Source: Bacteroidota bacterium
GTDB taxonomy: Bacteria > Bacteroidota > Bacteroidia > Bacteroidales > UBA7960
Direction: 5' to 3'
NCBI GenBank assembly: GCA_018335675.1
Contig: JAGXRQ010000052.1
Location: 1 to 37,505 of the forward strand
Length of the DNA stretch: 37,505 nt
Position numbers and translations under genes: made by a program. Below, piece after piece: positions 25,998-33,991 of the stretch. Under the pieces are notes generated by a model. It was not told where the DNA came from, did not search any database, and saw nothing but the letters and a program-made list of their open reading frames with translations. How positions within the stretch are numbered: the stretch's first letter is position 1; every line of letters starts with the position of its first letter.

Positions 25998-27059
25998 TTA
26001 TCCATTCAATGTTTTAACAGCAGATGCTTTAAAAGTAATCCAAAGCTCTTTCCCTTTTTCAATATTCATTTTTTGAAATGATTCCTGACTTATTACAACA
26101 GAAAAATCGACTCCTGTCTCAATAATCACTTCCATGCCAAATCCCATCTGATAAAACTCCTTTACAACTCCTTTAAATCTGTTTAAAGCTGAAGTTTCCA
26201 GCATAGCTTCAGATAGAATAATATCTTGTTCAGGAACAACTATAAAACCTTTGTGATAATCTATTTTTTCATTTAGCAAAACAGCAATTTCATTATTAAT
26301 TCTTGCTATATTATGATTTTGAGAATTAACTCCTGACTCAAACGTGCATTTGAACAGGTTCTTATATCCTCTAAAACGTGCAACAAATTCATTAACAGGG
26401 TGTCTGAAAACATCATCCGGACAACCTGTTTGTATTAATACACCATTCTCGATTAATGCCACTTTATTACTTAATGTTGCAGCTTCGGTATAATCATGGG
26501 TAACGTGAATAATTGTTTTGCCGCTGAGATTTATTTTTTTTAGCAACTGCCTTAATTCGCTTTTTAATTTAACATCTAGGTTAGACAAAGGCTCATCAAG
26601 AAGCAAAACCTCAGGGTTGGAGGCCAAAGTTCTTGCAAGGGCCACCCTTTGTGCCTCTCCTCCCGATAAGCTTTTGGGATATCTTTCTAGTAAATGAGAT
26701 ATCTCCATATGTCCGGCAAGCTTTTCTAATGTTTTGGATTTTTCCTGCTTGCTGAATTTTTTGTTTTTTAATGGATATAAAATATTGTCTGCAACAGTAA
26801 GATGAGGAAACAAGCACAAATCCTGATAAACTAGTCCAATTCGCCTGCCCTGAATATTTTTATTTGTAATATCCTGGTTGTTGAGTAATATTTTTCCGGA
26901 ATCCGGTCGTTGAAGACCTGCAATAATTTCGAGCATTAAAGTTTTACCTGCTCCCGACATTCCTAAGACAGTAAAGTAATCCCCTTTTTCTACCTTTAGG
27001 GATATATTTTTCAGGGAGAAGCCCGGAAAGCTGACAGAAATGTTGTTAAGCTCAAGCAT
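25998..27059 (-). CDS. Molybdate/tungstate-type ABC transporter ATP-binding protein
   Basis: A 353-residue importer ATPase. Walker A is GMSGAGKT (residues 33-40), the Q-loop lies in GLVYQDLCLFPHLTV, the signature is LSGGEAQRVALARTLA, Walker B is VLLLDEPLSNLD, and the switch histidine is in HVTHDYTEA. The C-terminal 120 residues form a regulatory TOBE-like region (about 235-353), as in ModC and WtpC, which can sense the oxyanion. The first eight bases overlap the permease gene end, so the two are coupled. Among importer ATPases (sulfate, iron, oxyanion), the molybdate/tungstate assignment rests mainly on the partner permease. Confidence 0.85.
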   Translation of the reverse strand: MLELNNISVSFPGFSLKNISLKVEKGDYFTVLGMSGAGKTLMLEIIAGLQRPDSGKILLNNQDITNKNIQGRRIGLVYQDLCLFPHLTVADNILYPLKNKKFSKQEKSKTLEKLAGHMEISHLLERYPKSLSGGEAQRVALARTLASNPEVLLLDEPLSNLDVKLKSELRQLLKKINLSGKTIIHVTHDYTEAATLSNKVALIENGVLIQTGCPDDVFRHPVNEFVARFRGYKNLFKCTFESGVNSQNHNIARINNEIAVLLNEKIDYHKGFIVVPEQDIILSEAMLETSALNRFKGVVKEFYQMGFGMEVIIETGVDFSVVISQESFQKMNIEKGKELWITFKASAVKTLNG

Positions 27060-27834
27060 CAGACTTACTATTTGATAAAACTCTCATTACAATAAAAACT
27101 ACAAGACAAACAATTACAAATACAGCTGCAACAGGTCGCGCATAAGCAAGGCCGAAAGAGGTAAATCTTTCCCAGATAAGCACCGGTGTTATCATTGGAT
27201 GATATGCAATAATGATTACGGCTCCAAATTCACTTAAACCTCTTGCCCACATCATGCTAAGACCTGACAAAATATTCTTCTTTGCCATTGGTAGTGAAAT
27301 TGTAAAAAACACTCTCCACGGCGAAGCACCAAGATTAAGGGCTGCTTTTTCCAGTTTTTCGGGCACTGCTGCGAAGCCGTCGCGGGCAGCATTTATAAGA
27401 AAGGGGATACTAACGAATGCCATCGCAACAACAATACCGGCTATTCCGCCAACAAAATTAATCCCAATGCTTTCGCCTGCCTGCCCTACTAAACTTCCTC
27501 TGCTCACAATTCCTAATATTGCAATACCTGCTGCTGAATGAGGTATCACAACTGGAAGATCAATTATGCCATTAACAACACTTTTTAAAGGAAATTTTTT
27601 TCTTGCAAGTATATATGCCAAAGGAATTGATGCAATCCCAAAAATTATTGTTCCAAGAAAAGATGCCCATAGAGTAAGCCTAATGCTGCTCATTACTTCT
27701 GCATCTGCCAAGGTTTCTTTATACTGCGGAAGGCTTGTATGAAGAAACATGCCGGCAAGTGGCGCAATAATAAAAAGTAAAATAAGCCCGCTCAAAAGCA
27801 GAAACACAATTTTTATGGAATTCTTATTTGTCAT
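27052..27834 (-). CDS. Molybdate/tungstate ABC transporter permease (WtpB/ModB-like)
   Basis: A 260-residue inner-membrane permease with about six transmembrane helices. Recognisable features are LPVVIPHSAAGIAILG, the EAA loop (EKAALNLGASPWRVFFTISLP) that docks the ATPase, RGLSEFGAVIIIAYHP, and the ending ERFTSFGLAYARPVAAVF, typical of WtpB/ModB permeases. It would form the pore for molybdate or tungstate together with the adjacent ATPase. No periplasmic binding protein (ModA/WtpA) gene precedes it: the next gene upstream is the C69 peptidase, separated by a repeat region. Anion specificity cannot be read from the sequence. Confidence 0.87.
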   Translation of the reverse strand: MTNKNSIKIVFLLLSGLILLFIIAPLAGMFLHTSLPQYKETLADAEVMSSIRLTLWASFLGTIIFGIASIPLAYILARKKFPLKSVVNGIIDLPVVIPHSAAGIAILGIVSRGSLVGQAGESIGINFVGGIAGIVVAMAFVSIPFLINAARDGFAAVPEKLEKAALNLGASPWRVFFTISLPMAKKNILSGLSMMWARGLSEFGAVIIIAYHPMITPVLIWERFTSFGLAYARPVAAVFVIVCLVVFIVMRVLSNSKSDA

Positions 27835-27867
27835 GTTCTATTTTCATCAACAGCTTGTCTCAGCCTT

Positions 27868-27933
27868 CAGTCAACAGTCAACAGTGCACTTTCCTTAGCC
27901 GACTTCCGACTTCCGACTGTCGACTTCCGACTT
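27868..27933. repeat. Heptamer repeat region (CAGTCAA and GACTTCC units)
   Basis: Three units, CAGTCAA, CAGTCAA and CAGTGCA (27868-27888), are followed after 12 bases by five units, GACTTCC, GACTTCC, GACTGTC, GACTTCC and a partial GACTT (27901-27933). On the minus strand the second block starts four bases after the C69 peptidase stop codon and reads AAGTCGG units in the direction of transcription. This matches the AGTCGAA array after the S46 peptidase gene. Confidence 0.88.
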
Positions 27934-27937
27934 AAAC

Positions 27938-29668
27938 CTACTTCTCGTAAATAAACTTATCTCCGGTTTTCTCTATTATTAATTTTAACCACCATTCCGG
28001 ATAATTTGGATGGCTAACAATTGGATATTTGCCGTATTTGTTTGTTAGGAATTTTCCGTCCACTTCTTTTTTTAGATTTCCATCAAGATACTTCACCATT
28101 AAAAATCTGTAAAGTTCTTGCCAACGTTCAACTGTCGAATTTCCCATATTTACCGAGAAATCTGTAATAAAATCAATTGCAAGTTCTTTGTCAGCCTTGT
28201 AAAGCTCGCTGGCTGCGAGATCTATAGCAGGAACTAGCTCTGCAAATCTGTTTTCAAGTTGGCTTTGAACTTTGCGAACATCATCAATTTGTAAGCTATA
28301 ACGCAGATATACGAAATGAGAAAGCTTATTGAATGTCCAGAATGCTGAGTTTTCTGAGTATTCTATTATGCTGCCATTTCCTTCTGCAAATGTTTCCGGA
28401 ACTCTTGTCATGCCAGCATACATAGGCACATATACTGATAGGTTAGTATCATCAACGCCAAACCAAATTATACCTCCTATAGGTCCGGGGTAATTTTTTC
28501 TTGATTGTGTTATGAAAGAAAATGCAGTTTGTTGTGTAACAGTTGTCCTTTCATGGAAATATTCAACACTGTCAACAGTCCATGTTAATGGTCTCCATCT
28601 AATTGGCAATCCCCACGGTCCTGCACCAATATCCTGAGTCATGTCGAACTCGGTTCCTTGTAGGTAATCGCGCTTAAAATCAATAAGGTCTTGAACCGAC
28701 AATTTTCTTTCTGGCTTTATATACAAAGGCATACGATTAGTTTTATCATAACCCATTGCATAATCTTTGTATCTTTCCATATCTCCATTAACCTTCCTGA
28801 AAGCACTCCAAACTCTTGCTTCACAAAATCTTGCAGCTCCAAAATCAAGTGGTGCATATACATCAGAAAAACTAAAATCTTCGTCTTTGCCATTATAGTA
28901 TTTTTGTTTACGAGCAAATTCTACAACGTCATGAGCATAAATAACTCTCACGTTTGGGTCGAAAAGTTTTTTAAACTCCTTATTTGTTATAGATTCTTTG
29001 CTTTTCTTTTGCGGAAATGTTGTTATTCTTGCATGATTAGCGTGAGCAGAAATGTATCCGTCAGGGATTTTTATAGCAACCCAAACAGCTCCTTTGTTTG
29101 CATTGTAAACTTTTCCTGTTTTTGGGTCTTTTTTCAAATCAGTTCCTTTACCTATAATTTCCATAATCCAAACCTCATTCGGGTCGGCAATTGAAAAAGA
29201 TTCTCCCATTCCATAGTATCCATATTCATCAACAAGCTCGGAGATTATTCTGATAGCATCTCTGGCGGTTTTTGCAGTTTGTAATGTATAAAACATTAAA
29301 CTTCCATAATCTATCATACCTGTTGAATCGTTAAGCTCATTCCTCCCACCGAAAGTAGTTTCTCCTAGTGCAACCTGCATCTCATTTATATATCCAATCA
29401 CATTATAAGTATATGCAGGATAAGGAATTTTTGCCAAAGGTTTATGGCTTCCACGATAATAAGCCTGAAAGTATGAACCGGGAGCCTTTGGGCCGCCTTT
29501 AAAATGATACAACTCACCATATCTGATGTGTGAATCGGCTGCATAACTAATCATACTTGAGCCATCAACTGATGCACCAGGAGTTACAAGATAACTAGTG
29601 CATGAAAAAGCATTGCTAATAGCTGTTGTAAATAAAATCGCAAATGATAAAAATTTTAAGTACTTCAT
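27938..29668 (-). CDS. C69-family dipeptidase
   Basis: A 576-residue N-terminal-nucleophile peptidase. The signal peptide ends AFS, leaving Cys23 (CTSYLVTPGASVDGSS) as the first mature residue; in this family that cysteine is the catalytic nucleophile. Other family features are GYINEMQVALGETTFGGR, the AKTARDAIRIISEL helix, EVWIMEIIGKG, the SAHANHARITTFP stretch, and a C-terminal region with GIIWFGVDD. C69 enzymes cleave dipeptides, so this one fits with the other peptidases here in peptide use. The AFSC site also resembles a lipobox, but family knowledge favours the catalytic role. The gene is monocistronic, and its 3' end borders a 7-bp repeat region. Confidence 0.9.
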   Translation of the reverse strand: MKYLKFLSFAILFTTAISNAFSCTSYLVTPGASVDGSSMISYAADSHIRYGELYHFKGGPKAPGSYFQAYYRGSHKPLAKIPYPAYTYNVIGYINEMQVALGETTFGGRNELNDSTGMIDYGSLMFYTLQTAKTARDAIRIISELVDEYGYYGMGESFSIADPNEVWIMEIIGKGTDLKKDPKTGKVYNANKGAVWVAIKIPDGYISAHANHARITTFPQKKSKESITNKEFKKLFDPNVRVIYAHDVVEFARKQKYYNGKDEDFSFSDVYAPLDFGAARFCEARVWSAFRKVNGDMERYKDYAMGYDKTNRMPLYIKPERKLSVQDLIDFKRDYLQGTEFDMTQDIGAGPWGLPIRWRPLTWTVDSVEYFHERTTVTQQTAFSFITQSRKNYPGPIGGIIWFGVDDTNLSVYVPMYAGMTRVPETFAEGNGSIIEYSENSAFWTFNKLSHFVYLRYSLQIDDVRKVQSQLENRFAELVPAIDLAASELYKADKELAIDFITDFSVNMGNSTVERWQELYRFLMVKYLDGNLKKEVDGKFLTNKYGKYPIVSHPNYPEWWLKLIIEKTGDKFIYEK

Positions 29669-29707
29669 ATAAATTATTTTTTGGTTAATAATATTCTGCT
29701 TATGTCA

Positions 29708-29715
29708 CAAAGATA
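29708..29715 (-). promoter_or_regulatory. Candidate Bacteroidota -7 promoter box for the C69 gene
   Basis: On the minus strand this reads TATCTTTG, a full match to TAnnTTTG. It lies 40 bp before the C69 start, giving a leader of about 35 bases that contains TTATTAACCAAA. No -33 TTTG is seen at 19-bp spacing. The divergent M14 gene begins 138 bp away. Confidence 0.45.
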
Positions 29716-29852
29716 TATTTTTTAAAGATTTCAGGTGTTTAATTCAGTCGTTTCAAATGTTAAGCTTTAATAAAATTCAGCTTTTATTTTTTTCTTCACA
29801 TAATCAATTTTAACTTTACAAATTCTTATTACTAATCAAACATTTATCAGTC

Positions 29853-32009
29853 GTGAAAAGTTTTAAAACACCTTTCTTTTTTGTTGTATTATTTGCCATT
29901 GCCTTATTTGCAAAAGCGCAATCTGCTGAACAAGTCACTAAAGCTTATGAAATCTTCGAAAACAAACCTGAGGTTTACCTTAGTTTTGACGCATCTGAAA
30001 TGAAAGAAATACTAAATTTTTATCTTTCGTATGATTATCAAAAGGAAGACAGAATTTTTGTATATGCCAATAAAAGTGCTTTTGAACTGCTTTTAAATAT
30101 GCAAATTGATTTTAAAGTAGAAAGAAGCCCCGGTGATATCGATTTTGACCCAAACATGAAAACATGGGAAGAGATTCTGGCGAAGGGCAATGAGAAAAGC
30201 TGGGACTTTTATCCTACATACAGTGGATATGTAAACATGATGTACCAGTTTCAAACAGATTATACTAACCTTGTAAAAATCTATAATATTGGTGAAACAG
30301 TTCTTGGCAGAGACTTACTCTATGCAAAGATTACTTCAAACGTTAACCAGCAAAAAGCAGTTCCAAAATTTATGTATTCATCTACTATGCATGGTGATGA
30401 AGCAACGGGATTTGTTTTGATGTTGAGACTAATTGATTATTTGGCAAGTAACTATGGAACTAACCCTGATATAACTTTCCTTTTAGACAATTTGGAAATT
30501 TACATCTGCCCTAATGAAAATCCTGATGGCACTTATACTAATAACGACAATACAGTTAGCGGAGCCACCAGAAGCAATGCAAATGGGGTAGATCTTAACA
30601 GAAATTATCCAAATCCTGTCTCTCAGCATTCTGTTAGGCAACCTGAAACTATTGCTATGATGAGTTTTACAGACACTATTAGTTTTATAATGTCTGCAAA
30701 TATTCATGGTGGAATAGAGTTAATTAACTATCCATGGGACAGTTGGACTTCTGGTGTTAAAAAACATGCTGACCATAATTGGTTTATTCTTGTTTCTCGC
30801 GAATATGCAGACACTGCTCAATATTACAGTCCTTCAGGTTATATGACAGCATATGGAGGTGTCACTCACGGTGGCGATTGGTATGTTGTTTATGGAAGCC
30901 GTCAGGACTATTTTACATATTACAAATACGACAGGGAAGTAACAATTGAGATTAGTGATACAAAAATGGTTCCTGGTGCTCAGTTGCCCGCTTACTGGGA
31001 TTATAATTACAGATCGTTCTTGAATTATATGAGGCAGTCGTTGTATGGTGTGAAAGGGTTGGTGAAAAATGCCATAACATTAGATCCTGTTGTTGCCAAA
31101 GTTGAGGTTCTTTCTCATGACGCTTTTAACTCTGAAGTTTATACAGGAGAGATGTTTGGTGATTATTACAGGCCACTGCTCGCAGGTACTTATAGCTTTA
31201 AATTCAGCGCTCCCGGTTACTATGATCAAACCATTTCAAATGTTTCTGTTACTAATTATAATACAACTCAGCTCGATGTAATGCTTGTTCCTGAAGGAAC
31301 TGAGTTTGAAGTTACAATTATTGTTGATCCTGTTGCCTCAGGCACTGTGACCGGTGCAGGTGTGTATGATTTAGGAAGCCCGGTAACTATTACTGCTAGC
31401 CCAAATGGAGATTTTGTTTTTCAAGGATGGTTTCTTGATGGTAGTCTTGTAAATTCTCAAAGTGAATATACATTCAATATGCCAATGGAAAATCTTGAGT
31501 TTACTGCTAAGTTCAGTGAGGAAATTGCGCCGGAAACTTACAACCTTACATTGCTGGTTAACCCTGCCGGAACAGGAACTGCTAACGGAGGCGGAACATA
31601 CGAGGAAGGAGAAGAGGTGTTTGTATCTGCTACACCTATTGCAGGGTATGTTTTTGTTAATTGGACTATTGGCAGTAATATTGAAAGTACATTGAGAGAG
31701 TTTCAGTTTACAATGCCAGGAAGTGATGTTACAATGACTGCAAACTTCGAACTAATTAATAATGCTGCCATCTTGTTGAGTGAAAAACTCGAGATATATC
31801 CTAATCCGTCTAATGGTGAGTATTTTGTTTCGGCCGACAACGAAATAATTGAAGTGATAATTTATAATATAATTGGGAAAGTAGTTTATTCTCAGATAAT
31901 TAATGATGTTGAGAGTAGAATTAATTTGACGGGAGTTGATGCAGGAGTGTATTTTATGAAGATTGTTTTAGATAGTAATGTAATAGTTAAAAAGATTCAG
32001 AAACTATAG
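29853..32009 (+). CDS. Secreted M14 zinc carboxypeptidase with T9SS sorting domain
   Basis: A 718-residue exported metallocarboxypeptidase. It starts at GTG (29853) with signal peptide MKSFKTP to about AKAQ. A short propeptide-like region precedes the M14 domain (about 105-390). Zinc ligands are His180 and Glu183 (MHGDEATGF) and His285 (NIHGGIEL); Glu366 (REVTIEIS) is the catalytic base. DLNRNYPNPV and the GGDWYVVYG loop are also present. A carboxypeptidase-regulatory-like beta domain follows (about 395-485), then two InlB B-type repeats (about 487-560 and 565-635), and a T9SS type A domain (about 643-718, IYPNPSNGEYFV). The tandem paralogue downstream shares this order but has only one B-type repeat and ends in dockerins. 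Confidence 0.93.
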   Translation: MKSFKTPFFFVVLFAIALFAKAQSAEQVTKAYEIFENKPEVYLSFDASEMKEILNFYLSYDYQKEDRIFVYANKSAFELLLNMQIDFKVERSPGDIDFDPNMKTWEEILAKGNEKSWDFYPTYSGYVNMMYQFQTDYTNLVKIYNIGETVLGRDLLYAKITSNVNQQKAVPKFMYSSTMHGDEATGFVLMLRLIDYLASNYGTNPDITFLLDNLEIYICPNENPDGTYTNNDNTVSGATRSNANGVDLNRNYPNPVSQHSVRQPETIAMMSFTDTISFIMSANIHGGIELINYPWDSWTSGVKKHADHNWFILVSREYADTAQYYSPSGYMTAYGGVTHGGDWYVVYGSRQDYFTYYKYDREVTIEISDTKMVPGAQLPAYWDYNYRSFLNYMRQSLYGVKGLVKNAITLDPVVAKVEVLSHDAFNSEVYTGEMFGDYYRPLLAGTYSFKFSAPGYYDQTISNVSVTNYNTTQLDVMLVPEGTEFEVTIIVDPVASGTVTGAGVYDLGSPVTITASPNGDFVFQGWFLDGSLVNSQSEYTFNMPMENLEFTAKFSEEIAPETYNLTLLVNPAGTGTANGGGTYEEGEEVFVSATPIAGYVFVNWTIGSNIESTLREFQFTMPGSDVTMTANFELINNAAILLSEKLEIYPNPSNGEYFVSADNEIIEVIIYNIIGKVVYSQIINDVESRINLTGVDAGVYFMKIVLDSNVIVKKIQKL

Positions 32010-32141
32010 CAATCTCATTTATCTGAAAGTTGACATATCGTAAAAATTTATTATTTAATATTGAACTCAATATCTTTTATTAACCAAAATGATTTTGTAA
32101 TTTTACGATTAAATCTATAATTTATTTAAAATATTTCCAAC

Positions 32142-33971
32142 GTGAAAAAGAATCTTTACAAACCACTGCTAGTGTTTTTTATGTTTACTGCAACTTTTGT
32201 AAATGGTCAAAACCAAAGCGATATTGCATTAAACATTCTTAAAGAAAAATCTGAGGTTTATCTTAGTTTCGACTCCTCGCAATTTAATGAGGATTTGCAC
32301 CTTGCTTTATCTCTTGATTATTTTCAAAACAAACTTGTGTATGCATATGCAAACAAAGAAGCTGTTAGCTTGCTGAATAGCTTAGGTGTGGAATATAAGG
32401 TTGAACGTAGTCCTGGAGATATTGATTTTGATCCAAATATGAAATCATGGGAAGAAATTGCTGCCCAAAAAGGTGAAAAAAGCTGGGATTATTATCCAAC
32501 TTATAGCGGCTATGTTAATATGATGTACCAGTTCCAAACCGACCACCCAAATCTTGTGAAGATTTATGATATTGGGAATACAGTAATGGGGAGGAAACTA
32601 TTATTTGCTAAAGTTTCTTCTAATGTAAATCAAACCAAATCTGTTCCAAGGTTTATGTACACTTCTACAATGCATGGAGATGAAACTACAGGCTTTATTT
32701 TATTACTCAGACTTATTGATTATTTGGCTACAAATTATGGGACTAACAGCAGAATAACTTATTTGCTCGACAATATGGAAATTTGGATTTGCCCAAATGA
32801 AAATCCCGACGGCACATATACAAATAATGATAATACTGTTAGTGGTGCAACCCGATCAAACAAAAATGGATACGACCTTAACAGAAACTATCCTAATCCT
32901 GTGAGTACGCAATCAGTAAGACAACTCGAAGTTATCAATATGATGAATTTTACTGATACTATGAATTTTGTGATGTCGGCTAATATGCATGGTGGTATTG
33001 AGCTTGTAAACTATCCATACGACAGTTGGACTTCCGGAGTCAGAAAGCATTCTGATCACAATTGGTATATTAAAGTTTCAAGGGAATATGCTGATACAGC
33101 ACAATATTACAGCCCTTCAGGATATATGACTGCCTATGGAGGCATTACACATGGTGGCGATTGGTACGTTGTTTATGGCGGAAGACAAGATTATTTTAAT
33201 TATTATAAGTACTGCAGAGAAATAACCCTCGAAATTAGTAACACTAAATTGTTGAGCCCAAGTTTGCTGCCCGCTCATTGGAACTACAATTACAGGTCGT
33301 TTCTCAATTATATGGAGCAAGCTCTTTACGGAATTGCAGGTACAGTGAGAGATGGTATAACTTTACAACCGGTTGCCGCAAAAATTGAAATAGTAGGACA
33401 CGACAATTATAACTCTGAAGTATATTCAAGATTGCCTAATGGTAATTTTAACCGGCCTATAATTGCCGGAACTTATACTGTTAAAGTTTCTGCAAGCGGA
33501 TATCCTGATAAGATTATTACAGGAGTGAATGTAACCAACTACCAAACTACTTTTCTTGATGTGCTGCTAGGAGAAAACTATTCTCTTACGCTAATTGCAA
33601 ATCCTTTAGGTAGTGGGATACTTTCAGGCGGAGGTGTTTATCACGCAAACGATGAGGTGCTTGTAAGCGCTACATCAAATGAGGGTTATGTTTTTAGTAA
33701 TTGGACTGTAAGTGGTGTGGAGATTAGCTCTGAACCTGAATTTACTTATACTATGCTCGGTCAGAATGTTACAATGTATGCTAATTTTCACATACTTGGC
33801 GACGTAAATAATGATGGTATCATTAATGTTCAGGATCTTACAATGCTTATCAGTTATATTTTAGGCAATAATCCTGTCGGATTTCACAGTAATCTTGCTG
33901 ATTTGAATAGCGATGGAGCAATAAATGTTGGGGATGTTGTTTTACTTATTAATCTGATAAACGGTAAATAA
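32142..33971 (+). CDS. Secreted M14 zinc carboxypeptidase with C-terminal dockerin pair
   Basis: A 609-residue paralogue of the preceding gene, also starting at GTG, with a signal peptide ending near VNGQ. The M14 domain keeps all key residues: His178 and Glu181 (MHGDETTGF), His283 (NMHGGIEL) and Glu364 (REITLEIS), with the same DLNRNYPNPV and GGDWYVVYG motifs. The regulatory-like beta domain follows, then a single InlB B-type repeat (about 482-550). The C-terminus carries two dockerin type I calcium loops (GDVNNDGIINVQD and ADLNSDGAINVGD, about 552-605) in place of a T9SS domain. The 132-bp gap to the first copy holds no clear terminator, so readthrough is possible. It converges with the GH57 gene, with 20 bp between the stops. 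Confidence 0.92.
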   Translation: MKKNLYKPLLVFFMFTATFVNGQNQSDIALNILKEKSEVYLSFDSSQFNEDLHLALSLDYFQNKLVYAYANKEAVSLLNSLGVEYKVERSPGDIDFDPNMKSWEEIAAQKGEKSWDYYPTYSGYVNMMYQFQTDHPNLVKIYDIGNTVMGRKLLFAKVSSNVNQTKSVPRFMYTSTMHGDETTGFILLLRLIDYLATNYGTNSRITYLLDNMEIWICPNENPDGTYTNNDNTVSGATRSNKNGYDLNRNYPNPVSTQSVRQLEVINMMNFTDTMNFVMSANMHGGIELVNYPYDSWTSGVRKHSDHNWYIKVSREYADTAQYYSPSGYMTAYGGITHGGDWYVVYGGRQDYFNYYKYCREITLEISNTKLLSPSLLPAHWNYNYRSFLNYMEQALYGIAGTVRDGITLQPVAAKIEIVGHDNYNSEVYSRLPNGNFNRPIIAGTYTVKVSASGYPDKIITGVNVTNYQTTFLDVLLGENYSLTLIANPLGSGILSGGGVYHANDEVLVSATSNEGYVFSNWTVSGVEISSEPEFTYTMLGQNVTMYANFHILGDVNNDGIINVQDLTMLISYILGNNPVGFHSNLADLNSDGAINVGDVVLLINLINGK

Positions 33972-33991
33972 AACAACACCCACAAACTTAT

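Noticed and set aside
29812-29819. TAACTTTA as the -7 box of the first M14 gene
   Set aside because: One mismatch at the conserved G and no TTTG at -33; too weak to list in AT-rich DNA.
33972-33991. Terminator between the second M14 gene and GH57
   Set aside because: The 20-bp gap has no inverted repeat or T run.
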